The notes under the pieces are model-generated. The model worked only from the letters and a program-made list of their open reading frames with translations. It was not told the DNA's origin and did not search any database. Shown one piece after another: positions 36,441-43,472 of a stretch of 64,000 nt of DNA. A program made the position numbers and the translations under genes. The stretch comes from Lachnospiraceae bacterium UBA5899 (GTDB taxonomy: Bacteria; Bacillota; Clostridia; Lachnospirales; Lachnospiraceae). The stretch's first letter is position 1. Every line of letters starts with the position of its first letter. The stretch covers positions 20,345 through 84,344 of the forward strand of contig DJEL01000020.1 of NCBI GenBank assembly GCA_002432425.1, read 5' to 3'.

Positions 36441-36469
36441 ATTTTAACACACTAAAGTGTTTCTGGCAA
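36441..36469 (-). promoter_or_regulatory. ilvB promoter with palindrome in its spacer
   Basis: On the minus strand TTGCCA (36464-36469) and TAAAAT (36441-36446) are 17 bases apart. The spacer contains the palindrome ACACT-TT-AGTGT (36449-36460), well placed for a repressor. The leader is only about 30 bases, so no T-box or attenuator fits in it. Confidence 0.6.
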
Positions 36470-36513
36470 TGTTTTGCTAAATTATGACGGGTAAAACAGA
36501 AAAAAACATCAAG

Positions 36514-36538
36514 AAAAAATCCGCAGATAATCTGCGGA
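36514..36538 (-). terminator. eno terminator
   Basis: TCCGCAGA and TCTGCGGA (8 bp, 3-base loop) followed on the minus strand by six T, 75 bases past the eno stop: a standard Rho-independent terminator. Confidence 0.88.
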
Positions 36539-36612
36539 CTTTCCCTTTAAGCCATTTTATTTATTTGTAAGGAGATGTTTAGAAACCGGTAGTTACTGCT
36601 TTTTGCCAGTTG

Positions 36613-37917
36613 TTACTGTCTGACATTAAAAGCCTTCATGCCGGGATAAACGGCACTGTCGCCCAGTTCTTCCTCAATGCGGAGAAGCTGGTTGTACTTG
36701 GCAACACGTTCACTTCTGGAAGGTGCGCCGGTTTTAATCTGGCAGGTATTTAATGCGACTGCCAGGTCTGCAATGGTGGTATCAGCCGTCTCACCGGAAC
36801 GATGGGAACTGATAGCGGTGTATCCTGCCTTGTGAGCCATCTTGATAGCTTCCAGGGTTTCGGATACGGAACCAATCTGGTTTAACTTAATCAGAATGGC
36901 ATTGCCTGCGCCTAAGGAAATACCCTTAGCCAGTCTTTCGGTGTTGGTAACAAATAAGTCATCACCAACGAGCTGAACCTTGTCACCGAGTCTTTCGGTA
37001 AGCTTCTGCCAGCCTTCCCAGTCCTCTTCATCCAGACCGTCCTCGATGGAGATAATGGGATATTTTTCACACAGCTTTGCCCAGTGCTCAATCAGCTCTT
37101 CTGCAGTATACTCGGTACCTGCCTTGGGCAGCTTGTAATAACCTTTGCCTTTTTCGCTCTTCCATTCGGAGGAAGCGGCATCCATGGCAATCTTGAAATC
37201 CACGCCGGGCTTGTAGCCTGCTTTTTCTACAGCTTCCAGAATAGTGGAAATTGCTTCTTCGTCGGATTTCAGTGCCGGAGCGAAACCTCCTTCGTCACCA
37301 ACGGAGGTAGCCAGACCTCTTTCCTTTAAGATAGCTGCCAGTGCATGGAATACTTCCGCACACCATCTTAAGCATTCCTTGAAGGAAGGTGCTCCTACGG
37401 GCATAATCATGAATTCCTGTACATCCAGTCCGCTGGAAAGTGCATGGCATCCGCCATTGATAATGTTCATCATGGGAACCGGAAGTCTGTTGCCGGAAAT
37501 ACCGCCTAAGAAACGGTAAAGAGGAAGCTCCATGGCATTTGCTGCCGCTCTTGCGGTTGCAATGGAAACTGCCAGAATGGCGTTGGCGCCGAGATTGGAT
37601 TTGTCCTTGGTGCCGTCTGCCTTAATCATAGCCTTGTCTACCGCATAAATGTCGGAAGCATCCAGACCCTTGATTGCATCGTTGATAACTGTATTTATAT
37701 TTTCAACGGCCTTGGTAACACCCTTGCCGCCGTATCTTGCCTTGTCTCCGTCGCGAAGTTCCAGTGCTTCAAATTCACCGGTGGATGCGCCGCTGGGTGC
37801 GGTTCCTCTTCCGATGGTACCGTCTGCCAGAACAACCTCTGCTTCCACGGTAGGATTTCCTCTGGAATCTAAGATTTCTCTGCCATATACTTTTTCAATA
37901 CTCAGATGATTAACCAT
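36613..37917 (-). CDS. eno: enolase
   Basis: Enolase interconverts 2-phosphoglycerate and phosphoenolpyruvate in glycolysis. The 434-residue protein shows YGREILDSRGNPTVEAEV, SGASTGEFEALELRD, the catalytic GDEGGFAP, metal site SIEDGLDEEDW and the signature LIKLNQIGSVSETLEA with SHRSGETADTTIADLAVA. The ATG at 37915-37917 with AGGAG eight bases upstream is preferred to a longer open frame into the leader. The gene has its own promoter with a 26-bp palindrome at the start of transcription and a ~120-base leader with two hairpins, an unusually elaborate control region for enolase. Confidence 0.96.
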   Translation of the reverse strand: MVNHLSIEKVYGREILDSRGNPTVEAEVVLADGTIGRGTAPSGASTGEFEALELRDGDKARYGGKGVTKAVENINTVINDAIKGLDASDIYAVDKAMIKADGTKDKSNLGANAILAVSIATARAAANAMELPLYRFLGGISGNRLPVPMMNIINGGCHALSSGLDVQEFMIMPVGAPSFKECLRWCAEVFHALAAILKERGLATSVGDEGGFAPALKSDEEAISTILEAVEKAGYKPGVDFKIAMDAASSEWKSEKGKGYYKLPKAGTEYTAEELIEHWAKLCEKYPIISIEDGLDEEDWEGWQKLTERLGDKVQLVGDDLFVTNTERLAKGISLGAGNAILIKLNQIGSVSETLEAIKMAHKAGYTAISSHRSGETADTTIADLAVALNTCQIKTGAPSRSERVAKYNQLLRIEEELGDSAVYPGMKAFNVRQ

Positions 37918-37956
37918 TTTGTACGCTCCTTTTCTTTCTGTAAGTGGGGTATCCTC

Positions 37957-37995
37957 CCGAAAGCGTGCATTCTTTCGGCTCATGCGATAGCATGA
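37957..37995 (-). promoter_or_regulatory. two hairpins in the eno leader
   Basis: The eno leader holds TCATGC-(4)-GCATGA at 37980-37995 and, next to it, CCGAAAG-(8)-CTTTCGG at 37957-37978. Both are perfect stems. Neither is followed by a T-run, so they look like mRNA-stability or protein-binding hairpins rather than a terminator. Confidence 0.5.
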
Positions 37996-38018
37996 ATGAG
38001 GATTCCACATGATTTACT

Positions 38019-38044
38019 CATTAGTTAGCATCTGCTAACTAATG
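38019..38044. promoter_or_regulatory. 26-bp palindromic operator at the eno start of transcription
   Basis: Two 12-bp arms with a 2-base centre form a perfect palindrome whose core, AGTTAGC-N4-GCTAACT (38023-38040), is identical in arms and spacing to the site ahead of the DUF3793 gene. It begins four bases past the eno -10 box, covering +1 to about +22. The shape resembles DtxR-family metal-repressor boxes; the regulator is inferred, not seen. Confidence 0.75.
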
Positions 38045-38047
38045 TAA

Positions 38048-38076
38048 AGTATACAATGAGTACCAAGAAAATGCAA
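38048..38076 (-). promoter_or_regulatory. eno promoter (TTGCAT-17-TATACT)
   Basis: On the minus strand TTGCAT (38071-38076) and TATACT (38048-38053) are 17 bases apart; predicted start near 38041. Confidence 0.78.
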
Positions 38077-38121
38077 GCCCTATTTTTAATTTTTTTAAGA
38101 GCTCTTCTATTTTCTTCCGAT

Positions 38122-38553
38122 TTAAGCATTGGCAAGCTTTTCTCCTAATTCCCTGCACGCCTCTAATCCTTCTTCGTCGGGAGTTTCATGACAGATGACG
38201 CCTTCGCCGCCTACCACTTCTGCGCCGGCAGCCATCATACGGGATTCCCAGTCACGCATCCACTCGCCGTCGCCCCAGCCGTAAGAACCGAACAGGGCAA
38301 TCTTTTTTCCTGCCGCAAAGCCTTCCACTTCCATAACGAACGGTTCCATGGTGGACTCTTCCAGAACCTCTGCTCCCATAGCGGGGCATCCCAATGCAAA
38401 TGCGCCTGCATCCTTTAAGGTATCTGCCGGAACGGTGCCTACGAAAGCAACCTCTGCTTCCTTTCCTGCCTTTCTGATGCCTTCCGCAACAGCCTCTGCC
38501 ATTGCCTGTGTATTGCCGCCCATTGTCCAGAAAATTACATAAATTTTATCCAT
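38122..38553 (-). CDS. flavodoxin
   Basis: A 143-residue FMN electron carrier. The phosphate-binding loop is FWTMGGNTQAMAEA (residues 8-21), and the FMN ring loops are ALGCPAMGAE (about 52-61) and GSYGWGDGEWM (about 88-98). Flavodoxins replace ferredoxin when iron is scarce. It lies 33 bases below the DUF3793 gene and shares its promoter and operator, which suggests an iron-responsive operon. Confidence 0.92.
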   Translation of the reverse strand: MDKIYVIFWTMGGNTQAMAEAVAEGIRKAGKEAEVAFVGTVPADTLKDAGAFALGCPAMGAEVLEESTMEPFVMEVEGFAAGKKIALFGSYGWGDGEWMRDWESRMMAAGAEVVGGEGVICHETPDEEGLEACRELGEKLANA

Positions 38554-38586
38554 TTTACTTTTCCTCTTTTCTTAAAATTTTGATTA

Positions 38587-39174
38587 TTATTGACAAATGG
38601 TAAGAATGTCTTTCATTCCCACCTGAAAGGATAAGAGCTGAATCAGGTTTTCCCTTGCATATTCAAACTTCTGGAAAAGCTCCTGTTTACTCTCCCTGTC
38701 CTTATATACCTTCCAGTAGCCGCTGCAGAGATAATTTCTGCCGCCGTACCGGATAAAACCTTCCACGTCTTCCACCGGATATTCCAGAAGTATTCCCATT
38801 TCGTGAGGGAACTCCGCTTTTCCTTCCCTGTAAGCCAGGTATCTCATCCGAAAGGAAGTAAGTACGTTGTTTAATGTGAGTTCATCATAGCCTCTTTCCT
38901 GTAAGAAAGCCGCCACCTCTTCATCCTGCAGAAGTTTTTCCATTTTATCCGTCCGGTATAAAAAGAAAACACCGCGGTTTTCCGTTTCTCCCAGATAAAA
39001 GCTTACGATTTTACTGCCCCGCAGTACCTCAAGCATGGACTCGTATTCGCTCCAGGGAATGGTTAACAGATTGGACGCTTTCAGTCCGGTAATCAGAGGC
39101 GCACACTGCATGGCAAGTTCCCTGTCAATATTGCCTGAAGGTGAACTCTGCAGTTTTTCCCATGTTTCGTAACT
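38587..39174 (-). CDS. DUF3793 family protein
   Basis: A soluble protein of about 196 residues. Recognisable DUF3793 features are an N-terminal helix ending in LAMQCAPLITGLKASNLL, ESMLEVL, KIVSFYLGETENRGVFFLYR, and PHEMGILLEYPVEDVEGFI with RYGGRNYLCSGYWKVY further on. The reaction is unknown; the family is largely clostridial and, as far as I recall, is often found beside flavodoxin and ferrous-iron-uptake genes. The frame starts at a TTG (39175-39177) six bases after AGGAGG; that TTG is the likely true start, so the gene including it runs to 39177. It is first in a two-gene unit with flavodoxin. Confidence 0.75.
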   Translation of the reverse strand, partial: SYETWEKLQSSPSGNIDRELAMQCAPLITGLKASNLLTIPWSEYESMLEVLRGSKIVSFYLGETENRGVFFLYRTDKMEKLLQDEEVAAFLQERGYDELTLNNVLTSFRMRYLAYREGKAEFPHEMGILLEYPVEDVEGFIRYGGRNYLCSGYWKVYKDRESKQELFQKFEYARENLIQLLSFQVGMKDILTICQ

Positions 39175-39193
39175 CAATCGGTTCCTCCTTTCA

Positions 39194-39211
39194 AGTTAGC
39201 CACCGCTAACT
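39194..39211. promoter_or_regulatory. 18-bp operator ahead of DUF3793-flavodoxin
   Basis: AGTTAGC-CACC-GCTAACT, a perfect 7-bp inverted repeat, lies directly at the predicted start of transcription. The arms and 4-base spacing match the eno site exactly, so both promoters are probably held by one regulator. Confidence 0.78.
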
Positions 39212-39217
39212 GGATTT

Positions 39218-39246
39218 ATCATACAGGATTTACCGCTTTCTGTCAA
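39218..39246 (-). promoter_or_regulatory. DUF3793-flavodoxin promoter (TTGACA-17-TATGAT)
   Basis: On the minus strand TTGACA (39241-39246) and TATGAT (39218-39223) with a 17-base spacer. A strong core promoter, consistent with control by repression. Confidence 0.85.
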
Positions 39247-39257
39247 GTCACTTTCTG

Positions 39258-39286
39258 TTGTCTTTTTTCCCGAGATATGATAGATT
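39258..39286 (+). promoter_or_regulatory. lipoprotein gene promoter (TTGTCT-17-TAGATT)
   Basis: TTGTCT (39258-39263) and TAGATT (39281-39286), 17 bases apart, 30 bases before the lipoprotein ATG. Its -35 box lies back to back with that of the DUF3793 promoter. Confidence 0.55.
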
Positions 39287-39315
39287 AAATAGGTACGAAA
39301 AAAGGAGGTCTTTCC

Positions 39316-39798
39316 ATGAAAACAAAACATTTTCTGGCACTGCTTGTTCTCTCTGCCGGTTTACTTTTTACAGCCTGTGGCAAAACAGCTGACCCTGCCA
39401 AGGCAAAATTTGAAAACGATATCAATACCTTCTGCGACAATGTGGCGGAAATCGACGCCGGTATCAACAGCATCGACTCTTCTTCCGAAGATGCTCCCGA
39501 TATCCTGCTTGACTACTTAGACCAGCTTGACCAGCAGTTCAAGCTTCTGGCTGAGCTTTCCGTTCCGGACGACTACTCCTACATGGAGCAGCTTGCCGAC
39601 GAAGCCAGCGAGTATATGTCCACGGCGGTTTCTTCTTACCACGAAGCCTACGCCAACCATTCCTTTAACGAATATACCGCTGAGTACGCCAAGGAAAACT
39701 ACGACAGAGCCTGCAAGCGTGTGACCGTTATCTTAGAGCTTCTGCAGGGCAAAGAAATTACCGATTCCGATGTTATCATCGAAACCGGTAACGAATAA
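39316..39798 (+). CDS. small lipoprotein of unknown function
   Basis: A 160-residue secreted lipoprotein. The signal MKTKHFLALLVLSAGLLF is followed by the lipobox FTAC (Cys at about 21), after which the protein would be lipidated by Lgt (encoded at 41198-42007) and tethered to the outer face of the membrane. The mature part is acidic and helical (Asp/Glu rich, several DYLDQLDQQF-like helices) and resembles three-helix-bundle lipoproteins of Clostridia with no known function. GGAGG precedes the ATG. It is divergent from the DUF3793 operon and convergent with pdaA. Confidence 0.8.
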   Translation: MKTKHFLALLVLSAGLLFTACGKTADPAKAKFENDINTFCDNVAEIDAGINSIDSSSEDAPDILLDYLDQLDQQFKLLAELSVPDDYSYMEQLADEASEYMSTAVSSYHEAYANHSFNEYTAEYAKENYDRACKRVTVILELLQGKEITDSDVIIETGNE

Positions 39799-39804
39799 AC
39801 TTTC

Positions 39805-40596
39805 TCATGAAATTTCTGACAACGGTTTTATGGTATACCCCATCTCTTCCCATTTTGTCAGAAGTTCATCCAGTATTTCCGCATTGGTCTTTGAAGTGCT
39901 GTGCAGCAGCACAATCGCGCCGGGATGAATACGTCCCGTCAGTTTCTGAAACGCTTCTTCGTGTGTGGGCTGGTTATCCTGATACCAGTCCACATAGGCA
40001 AGACTCCAAAAGAAAGTCTGATATCCCATGCTTTGCGCCATTTTCATATTTTCCGTGCTGAATTTTCCCTGCGGCGGTCTGTAGTATTTTGCCATTTCCG
40101 TTCCGGTTATGGACTGAAACAGGGTTTCCACATCCTCCATTTCTTTCCGGAAGGAGGCTTCATCGGAAATCTTAGACATATCCAGATGATGGTATGTATG
40201 GTTGCCGACCGCATGCCCGTCCTCCACCATCCGTTTTACGATTTCCGGTGCCGACTCTAAAAAATGTCCCACCACAAAAAAGGTTGCCTGCACATTGTGT
40301 TTCTTTAGGGCATCCAAAATGGGCTCCGTATTTCCGTTTTCGTAGCCGCAGTCGAAGGTCAGATAAATCACCTTTTCTTCGGTGCTTCCCACGTAATGCG
40401 CATCGTACTGCCCAAGCTCTTCTGCGCTAACATTACCCGTGGGTTTTGTGCCTTCTTCTCCAAATCCCAGCCCCCAGTTTTCCGCGGAAAGCACCTTGCC
40501 GGAATTTGTCTGCCTCACATAGCTTGTGGCATATCCTAATGCCTGCCCCACAAAATACATGGAAAGCAAAAGCACTATCACTAATATTTTTTTCAT
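39805..40596 (-). CDS. pdaA: peptidoglycan/polysaccharide deacetylase, PdaA type
   Basis: A 263-residue NodB-fold deacetylase. PdaA removes acetyl groups from MurNAc during muramic-delta-lactam formation in the spore cortex. After a signal/anchor (ILVIVLLLSMYFVGQALG) comes the PdaA-specific NWGLGFG segment, then motif 1 TFDCGYENGNT, motif 2 GNHTYHHLD, motif 3 YYRPPQGKFS and LHSTSKTNA. Cys replaces the usual Asp/Asn after TFD in motif 1. The ATG sits directly behind a hairpin that also contains the AGGG ribosome binding site, so expression may depend on this structure. Confidence 0.82.
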   Translation of the reverse strand: MKKILVIVLLLSMYFVGQALGYATSYVRQTNSGKVLSAENWGLGFGEEGTKPTGNVSAEELGQYDAHYVGSTEEKVIYLTFDCGYENGNTEPILDALKKHNVQATFFVVGHFLESAPEIVKRMVEDGHAVGNHTYHHLDMSKISDEASFRKEMEDVETLFQSITGTEMAKYYRPPQGKFSTENMKMAQSMGYQTFFWSLAYVDWYQDNQPTHEEAFQKLTGRIHPGAIVLLHSTSKTNAEILDELLTKWEEMGYTIKPLSEIS

Positions 40597-40600
40597 AAGA

Positions 40601-40639
40601 AAAACCCTGATATACTTTTTATCAGTATATTAGGGTTTT
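40601..40639 (-). terminator. hairpin between the DUF5684 gene and pdaA
   Basis: Two 16-base arms (AAAACCC... and ...GGGTTTT) pair with one mismatch around a 7-base loop, followed on the minus strand by TTTTTCTT. It lies 12 bases past the stop of the DUF5684 gene and four bases before the pdaA ATG, so it can end the upstream transcript and also hide the pdaA ribosome binding site. Confidence 0.7.
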
Positions 40640-40651
40640 CGGGTTTCATTC

Positions 40652-41155
40652 TTATAAATTTCCGTTCTCCGGGGAATTTAAGCTGTCATTCACGGGAGCA
40701 TACGGATTTTGCGGACTATACGGGTTGTAGCCGTTCGCCCTGCGTATGTTGTCCGGTCCGTAATAGGCAGTCTTTGCGTCAAATGCCAGAATAATCCGGA
40801 ATATATACGGCAAAAGCATCATGCCGATGTTAAAACCTGTCGTTTTTCCATAGGCTTCTCCGGTTTTGAACCGGATATAAAACCTGCCGAAAACATTGAT
40901 GCCCGGAACAAATCCCAGCCAGAACCACAAAGAATCGCCCATGACAATCCGGCAGAGCACAAAATAGTTGTAGAACGGAATAATGGCTTTCCATCCCTCT
41001 TCGCCTGCTTTCTCAAACAACCGGTAATTCGCCACGATACTCAGGATATAAACCACTAAATTGACAAGTGCAATGACCATATAAATGACCACCATGGCAG
41101 ACATCATGGCACTATACACATCACGATAATACCCGCTGCTGTAAGCGTATCTCAT
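40652..41155 (-). CDS. DUF5684-type membrane protein
   Basis: A 167-residue protein with about four hydrophobic segments (VVIYMVIALVNLVVYILSI; the YNYFVLCRIV region; LWFWLGFVPGINVFG; GFNIGMMLLPYIFRIILAF). The central ANYRLFEKAGEEGWKAIIPFYN block is the DUF5684 hallmark. The C-terminus is Asn/Pro/Tyr-rich (NPYSPQNPYAPVNDS) and probably unstructured. It is found near signal-peptidase or envelope genes; no function is established. It follows lgt on the same strand. Confidence 0.75.
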   Translation of the reverse strand: MRYAYSSGYYRDVYSAMMSAMVVIYMVIALVNLVVYILSIVANYRLFEKAGEEGWKAIIPFYNYFVLCRIVMGDSLWFWLGFVPGINVFGRFYIRFKTGEAYGKTTGFNIGMMLLPYIFRIILAFDAKTAYYGPDNIRRANGYNPYSPQNPYAPVNDSLNSPENGNL

Positions 41156-41197
41156 ATATTCCCCTCTCCTTCCGCATGCTTTCGCCAGAGAATACTT

Positions 41198-42007
41198 CTA
41201 CCCTCTGTTCTGCTTTTTTTCTATCCATTTACCCCGAACCAGAATAATACCGGCCGGTAGCAGAATAAAACTGATAATCTGCGAGGTCGATATGCCGAAT
41301 ATCTGTCCTCTGATTAAGTCGCCTCTAAAAAACTCCAGACAAAATCTGGCTATTGTATAATAAATCAGATAAATCCCCAGTAACTGCCCGGTCTTTGTCT
41401 TCTTTTTTTTCATCAGTATAAATAAAACGGCACTTACTGTGAAGTTCATGCCCGCTTCCAGAAGCTGTACGGGAAATCTCGATACCTCACTAAGCTCCGG
41501 AATCATTTCGTTGTACGGGAACTGTACGCTGAAAGGTCCATGATATTCAATGCCGTAGCAACATCCTGCCATAAAGCATCCAATTCTGCCGAACCCATGC
41601 ACAAAAGGTATCAGCGGCGCCGTAATATCCATAAACGGATATACCGGTATTTTATACTGCCGGCAGTATACATATATGCCTGCCGCCGCGCCTAACAGAC
41701 CGCCGTAAAAAACAAGGCCTCCGAAAGCATATGCCAGTGCATCTAAGGGACTCACCTTTATCAGTTGGATAAAGGACGGAAAATGCCGGATAATCTGCGG
41801 AAGCTTGCTGATAAAATACATAAGCTTGGCGCCTGCCGCAAGTCCTATTGCCGCATAAATGGACGCATACAGCAAATCACTGTCCGGTACCCCGTATGCC
41901 GGTGCCATCCGCAAAGCAATTATAACGGCAATCACGAATGCCGCAAAAAATATCATTCCATACGTGGGAAGGTCAAAAAGGCCAAACGCACTAATTGATG
42001 GTAACAT
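41198..42007 (-). CDS. lgt: prolipoprotein diacylglyceryl transferase
   Basis: Lgt moves a diacylglyceryl group from phosphatidylglycerol to the lipobox cysteine of prolipoproteins. The 269-residue polytopic protein has the family signature HGFGRIGCFMAGCCYG (about residues 140-155), with the essential Arg and the preceding FYGGLLGA. About seven hydrophobic segments are present. It sits in an envelope-related stretch; the lipoprotein encoded at 39316-39798 would be one substrate. Confidence 0.92.
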   Translation of the reverse strand: MLPSISAFGLFDLPTYGMIFFAAFVIAVIIALRMAPAYGVPDSDLLYASIYAAIGLAAGAKLMYFISKLPQIIRHFPSFIQLIKVSPLDALAYAFGGLVFYGGLLGAAAGIYVYCRQYKIPVYPFMDITAPLIPFVHGFGRIGCFMAGCCYGIEYHGPFSVQFPYNEMIPELSEVSRFPVQLLEAGMNFTVSAVLFILMKKKKTKTGQLLGIYLIYYTIARFCLEFFRGDLIRGQIFGISTSQIISFILLPAGIILVRGKWIEKKQNRG

Positions 42008-42034
42008 AATACTGTTTTCTCCAATTTCAGATAA

Positions 42035-42071
42035 TGGCCGGGCTTTTGGGGGCTCCGGCCACTCTTTTTTT
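42035..42071 (+). terminator. plus-strand terminator with no gene upstream
   Basis: TGGCCGG and CCGGCCA form a GC-rich stem, followed on the plus strand by CTCTTTTTTT. All flanking genes are on the minus strand, where only A residues precede it, so its orientation is unexplained. Confidence 0.55.
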
Positions 42072-42097
42072 CTGTCGAAAAAAATACGAACCCGAAA

Positions 42098-42778
42098 TTA
42101 ATAATCCCAGTCACTGTAATCGTAGTTTTCCAGGATATTCATGATATCGCCTGCTCCTCTGGATATATCGCTGGAAGCCTTGCAGCTGCCGCCTACACAG
42201 CCATAGCAGGTATATCCTCCGGTTACACAGCCGCAGATGCTGCAGCCTGCTGCAAATACAACACCGAATACAAGACCAATGATACCGCAGATAAGCGCTG
42301 CATTCCCCTTCTTTTCCGGGGAAGTCTTGTTGATGTTGATAGCCAGTACAACTGCCACTACACCAAGTGCAACGGAAATGATTGCAGGAATGACACCGAA
42401 CAGAATACCGCCGAGAATGCTCAGGACGATGCTGACGATACCGCATACCAGTGCAATCGTTGTATTGGCATCGGACTGAGGTACGGGCTGGGTGTAATTC
42501 ATGCCGGGCTGAGGTGCTGCCTGACCGTAATTCATATCCGGCTGGGGCGCTGCCTGTCCGTAATTTACTTCCGGCTGAGGCGCCGCCTGTCCGTAATTTA
42601 CTTCCGGCTGGGGTGCCGCCTGCGTGTAAGCTGCCTCCTGCTGAGGCGTCGCCTGCGTAAAGTTTACATCTGCCTGAGGTGCTGCCGGCTGAACGGGTGC
42701 ACCTGCTACCGGTGTACCGCAGTTAGGGCATACATTTGCGCCTTCAGGAACCTGATTACCACAATTTCCACAAAACAT
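42098..42778 (-). CDS. zinc-ribbon membrane protein with 11-residue repeats
   Basis: A 226-residue protein. Residues 1-24 form a zinc ribbon (MFCGNCGNQV...CPNCG). Residues 33-98 are six tandem 11-residue units of the type APQPEVNYGQA. Two transmembrane helices follow (LVCGIVSIVLSILGGILFG; AALICGIIGLVFGVVFAAG), a DUF4190-like hairpin, and then a cysteine-rich stretch CSICGCVTGGYTCYGCVGG with six cysteines in 17 residues. The function is unknown. The extra cysteine cluster after the second helix is unusual for the zinc-ribbon/DUF4190 type. Confidence 0.75.
   Translation of the reverse strand: MFCGNCGNQVPEGANVCPNCGTPVAGAPVQPAAPQADVNFTQATPQQEAAYTQAAPQPEVNYGQAAPQPEVNYGQAAPQPDMNYGQAAPQPGMNYTQPVPQSDANTTIALVCGIVSIVLSILGGILFGVIPAIISVALGVVAVVLAININKTSPEKKGNAALICGIIGLVFGVVFAAGCSICGCVTGGYTCYGCVGGSCKASSDISRGAGDIMNILENYDYSDWDY
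42485..42682. repeat. six 33-bp tandem units encoding APQPEVNYGQA-like repeats
   Basis: Six in-frame 33-bp units; the two central ones encode identical peptides and are nearly identical in DNA, which indicates recent expansion. Copy number may vary between strains. Confidence 0.8.
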
Positions 42779-42796
42779 TCTCTTTTCCTCCTGCTA

Positions 42797-42824
42797 TTTG
42801 TCCTGCCGTATACAGCAGGACAAA
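42797..42824 (-). other. intergenic hairpin ahead of the zinc-ribbon gene
   Basis: TTTGTCCTGC and GCAGGACAAA form a perfect 10-bp stem with an 8-base loop between the DUF4234 gene and the zinc-ribbon gene. No T-run follows on the minus strand, so it may be a processing or attenuation hairpin. Confidence 0.5.
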
Positions 42825-42859
42825 GTATTTATCATATAAATTTTCTATATGAACTGATT

Positions 42860-43459
42860 TTATAAGCCGTGTACTCTGTTATAAGCCTGGCAAATCTTAT
42901 TGCTGTTTTTAATTAAAATGCTCATGGCAACGAAAGGTCCGATACCGCATAACAGGGAACCAAACAGACACCACATTAAAAGTGTGGTACCGTTTTCCTG
43001 GAAGGACATGCCATATCTCGGTGCATTGGCAGCCAGTCTGTTGCCCAGCTTATACTCCCAAATCCAGGAGTAAATACCGCAGGTAATGAAGGATAACAGG
43101 ATAAACGCTACCAGACCGGATGTGCTTTCTCCGTCACCGTCACAGGCAATGTTGACATCATGTGCTATTTTGTAAATGAAATAATAAGAATAGATACCGC
43201 AGGTAATAATGGAAAGAAGTATGTACATGGCAAGGCTTCTGTCCGCCTGCAGCTTTTCCCCGCCGTAAGGGGGTACATTTCCACTGTTGGCAAATGTGTT
43301 GTGAATGTCATTGAAGGCATTTCCCACCTGTTTCTCTGCATCGTTGAACATGTTGTTTGCCGAATTTGCAAGCTGCTTTCCCAAAGACAAATCCGTACCG
43401 CAGTTCGGACAAAATCTTGTACCGTCAGGTACCTGACCACCGCATTTTGAACAAAACAT
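42860..43459 (-). CDS. zinc-ribbon DUF4234 membrane protein
   Basis: A 199-residue protein with an N-terminal zinc ribbon (MFCSKCGGQV...CPNCGTDL), a helical linker (about 25-70) and a DUF4234 domain of repeated helix pairs: MYILLSIITCGIYSYYFIYKI and, about 45 residues later, FILLSFITCGIYSWIWEYKLG (each shown in part). A further hydrophobic segment follows. DUF4234 has no known function and is common in Firmicutes with zinc ribbons. The ATG at 43457-43459 lies eight bases after GAGGAGG and is preferred to a start seven codons upstream. Confidence 0.82.
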   Translation of the reverse strand: MFCSKCGGQVPDGTRFCPNCGTDLSLGKQLANSANNMFNDAEKQVGNAFNDIHNTFANSGNVPPYGGEKLQADRSLAMYILLSIITCGIYSYYFIYKIAHDVNIACDGDGESTSGLVAFILLSFITCGIYSWIWEYKLGNRLAANAPRYGMSFQENGTTLLMWCLFGSLLCGIGPFVAMSILIKNSNKICQAYNRVHGL

Positions 43460-43472
43460 TTTTATTTCCTCC

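Noticed and set aside
42485..42682. CRISPR array
   Set aside because: The 33-bp units are in frame, adjacent and without unique spacers; they encode a peptide repeat.
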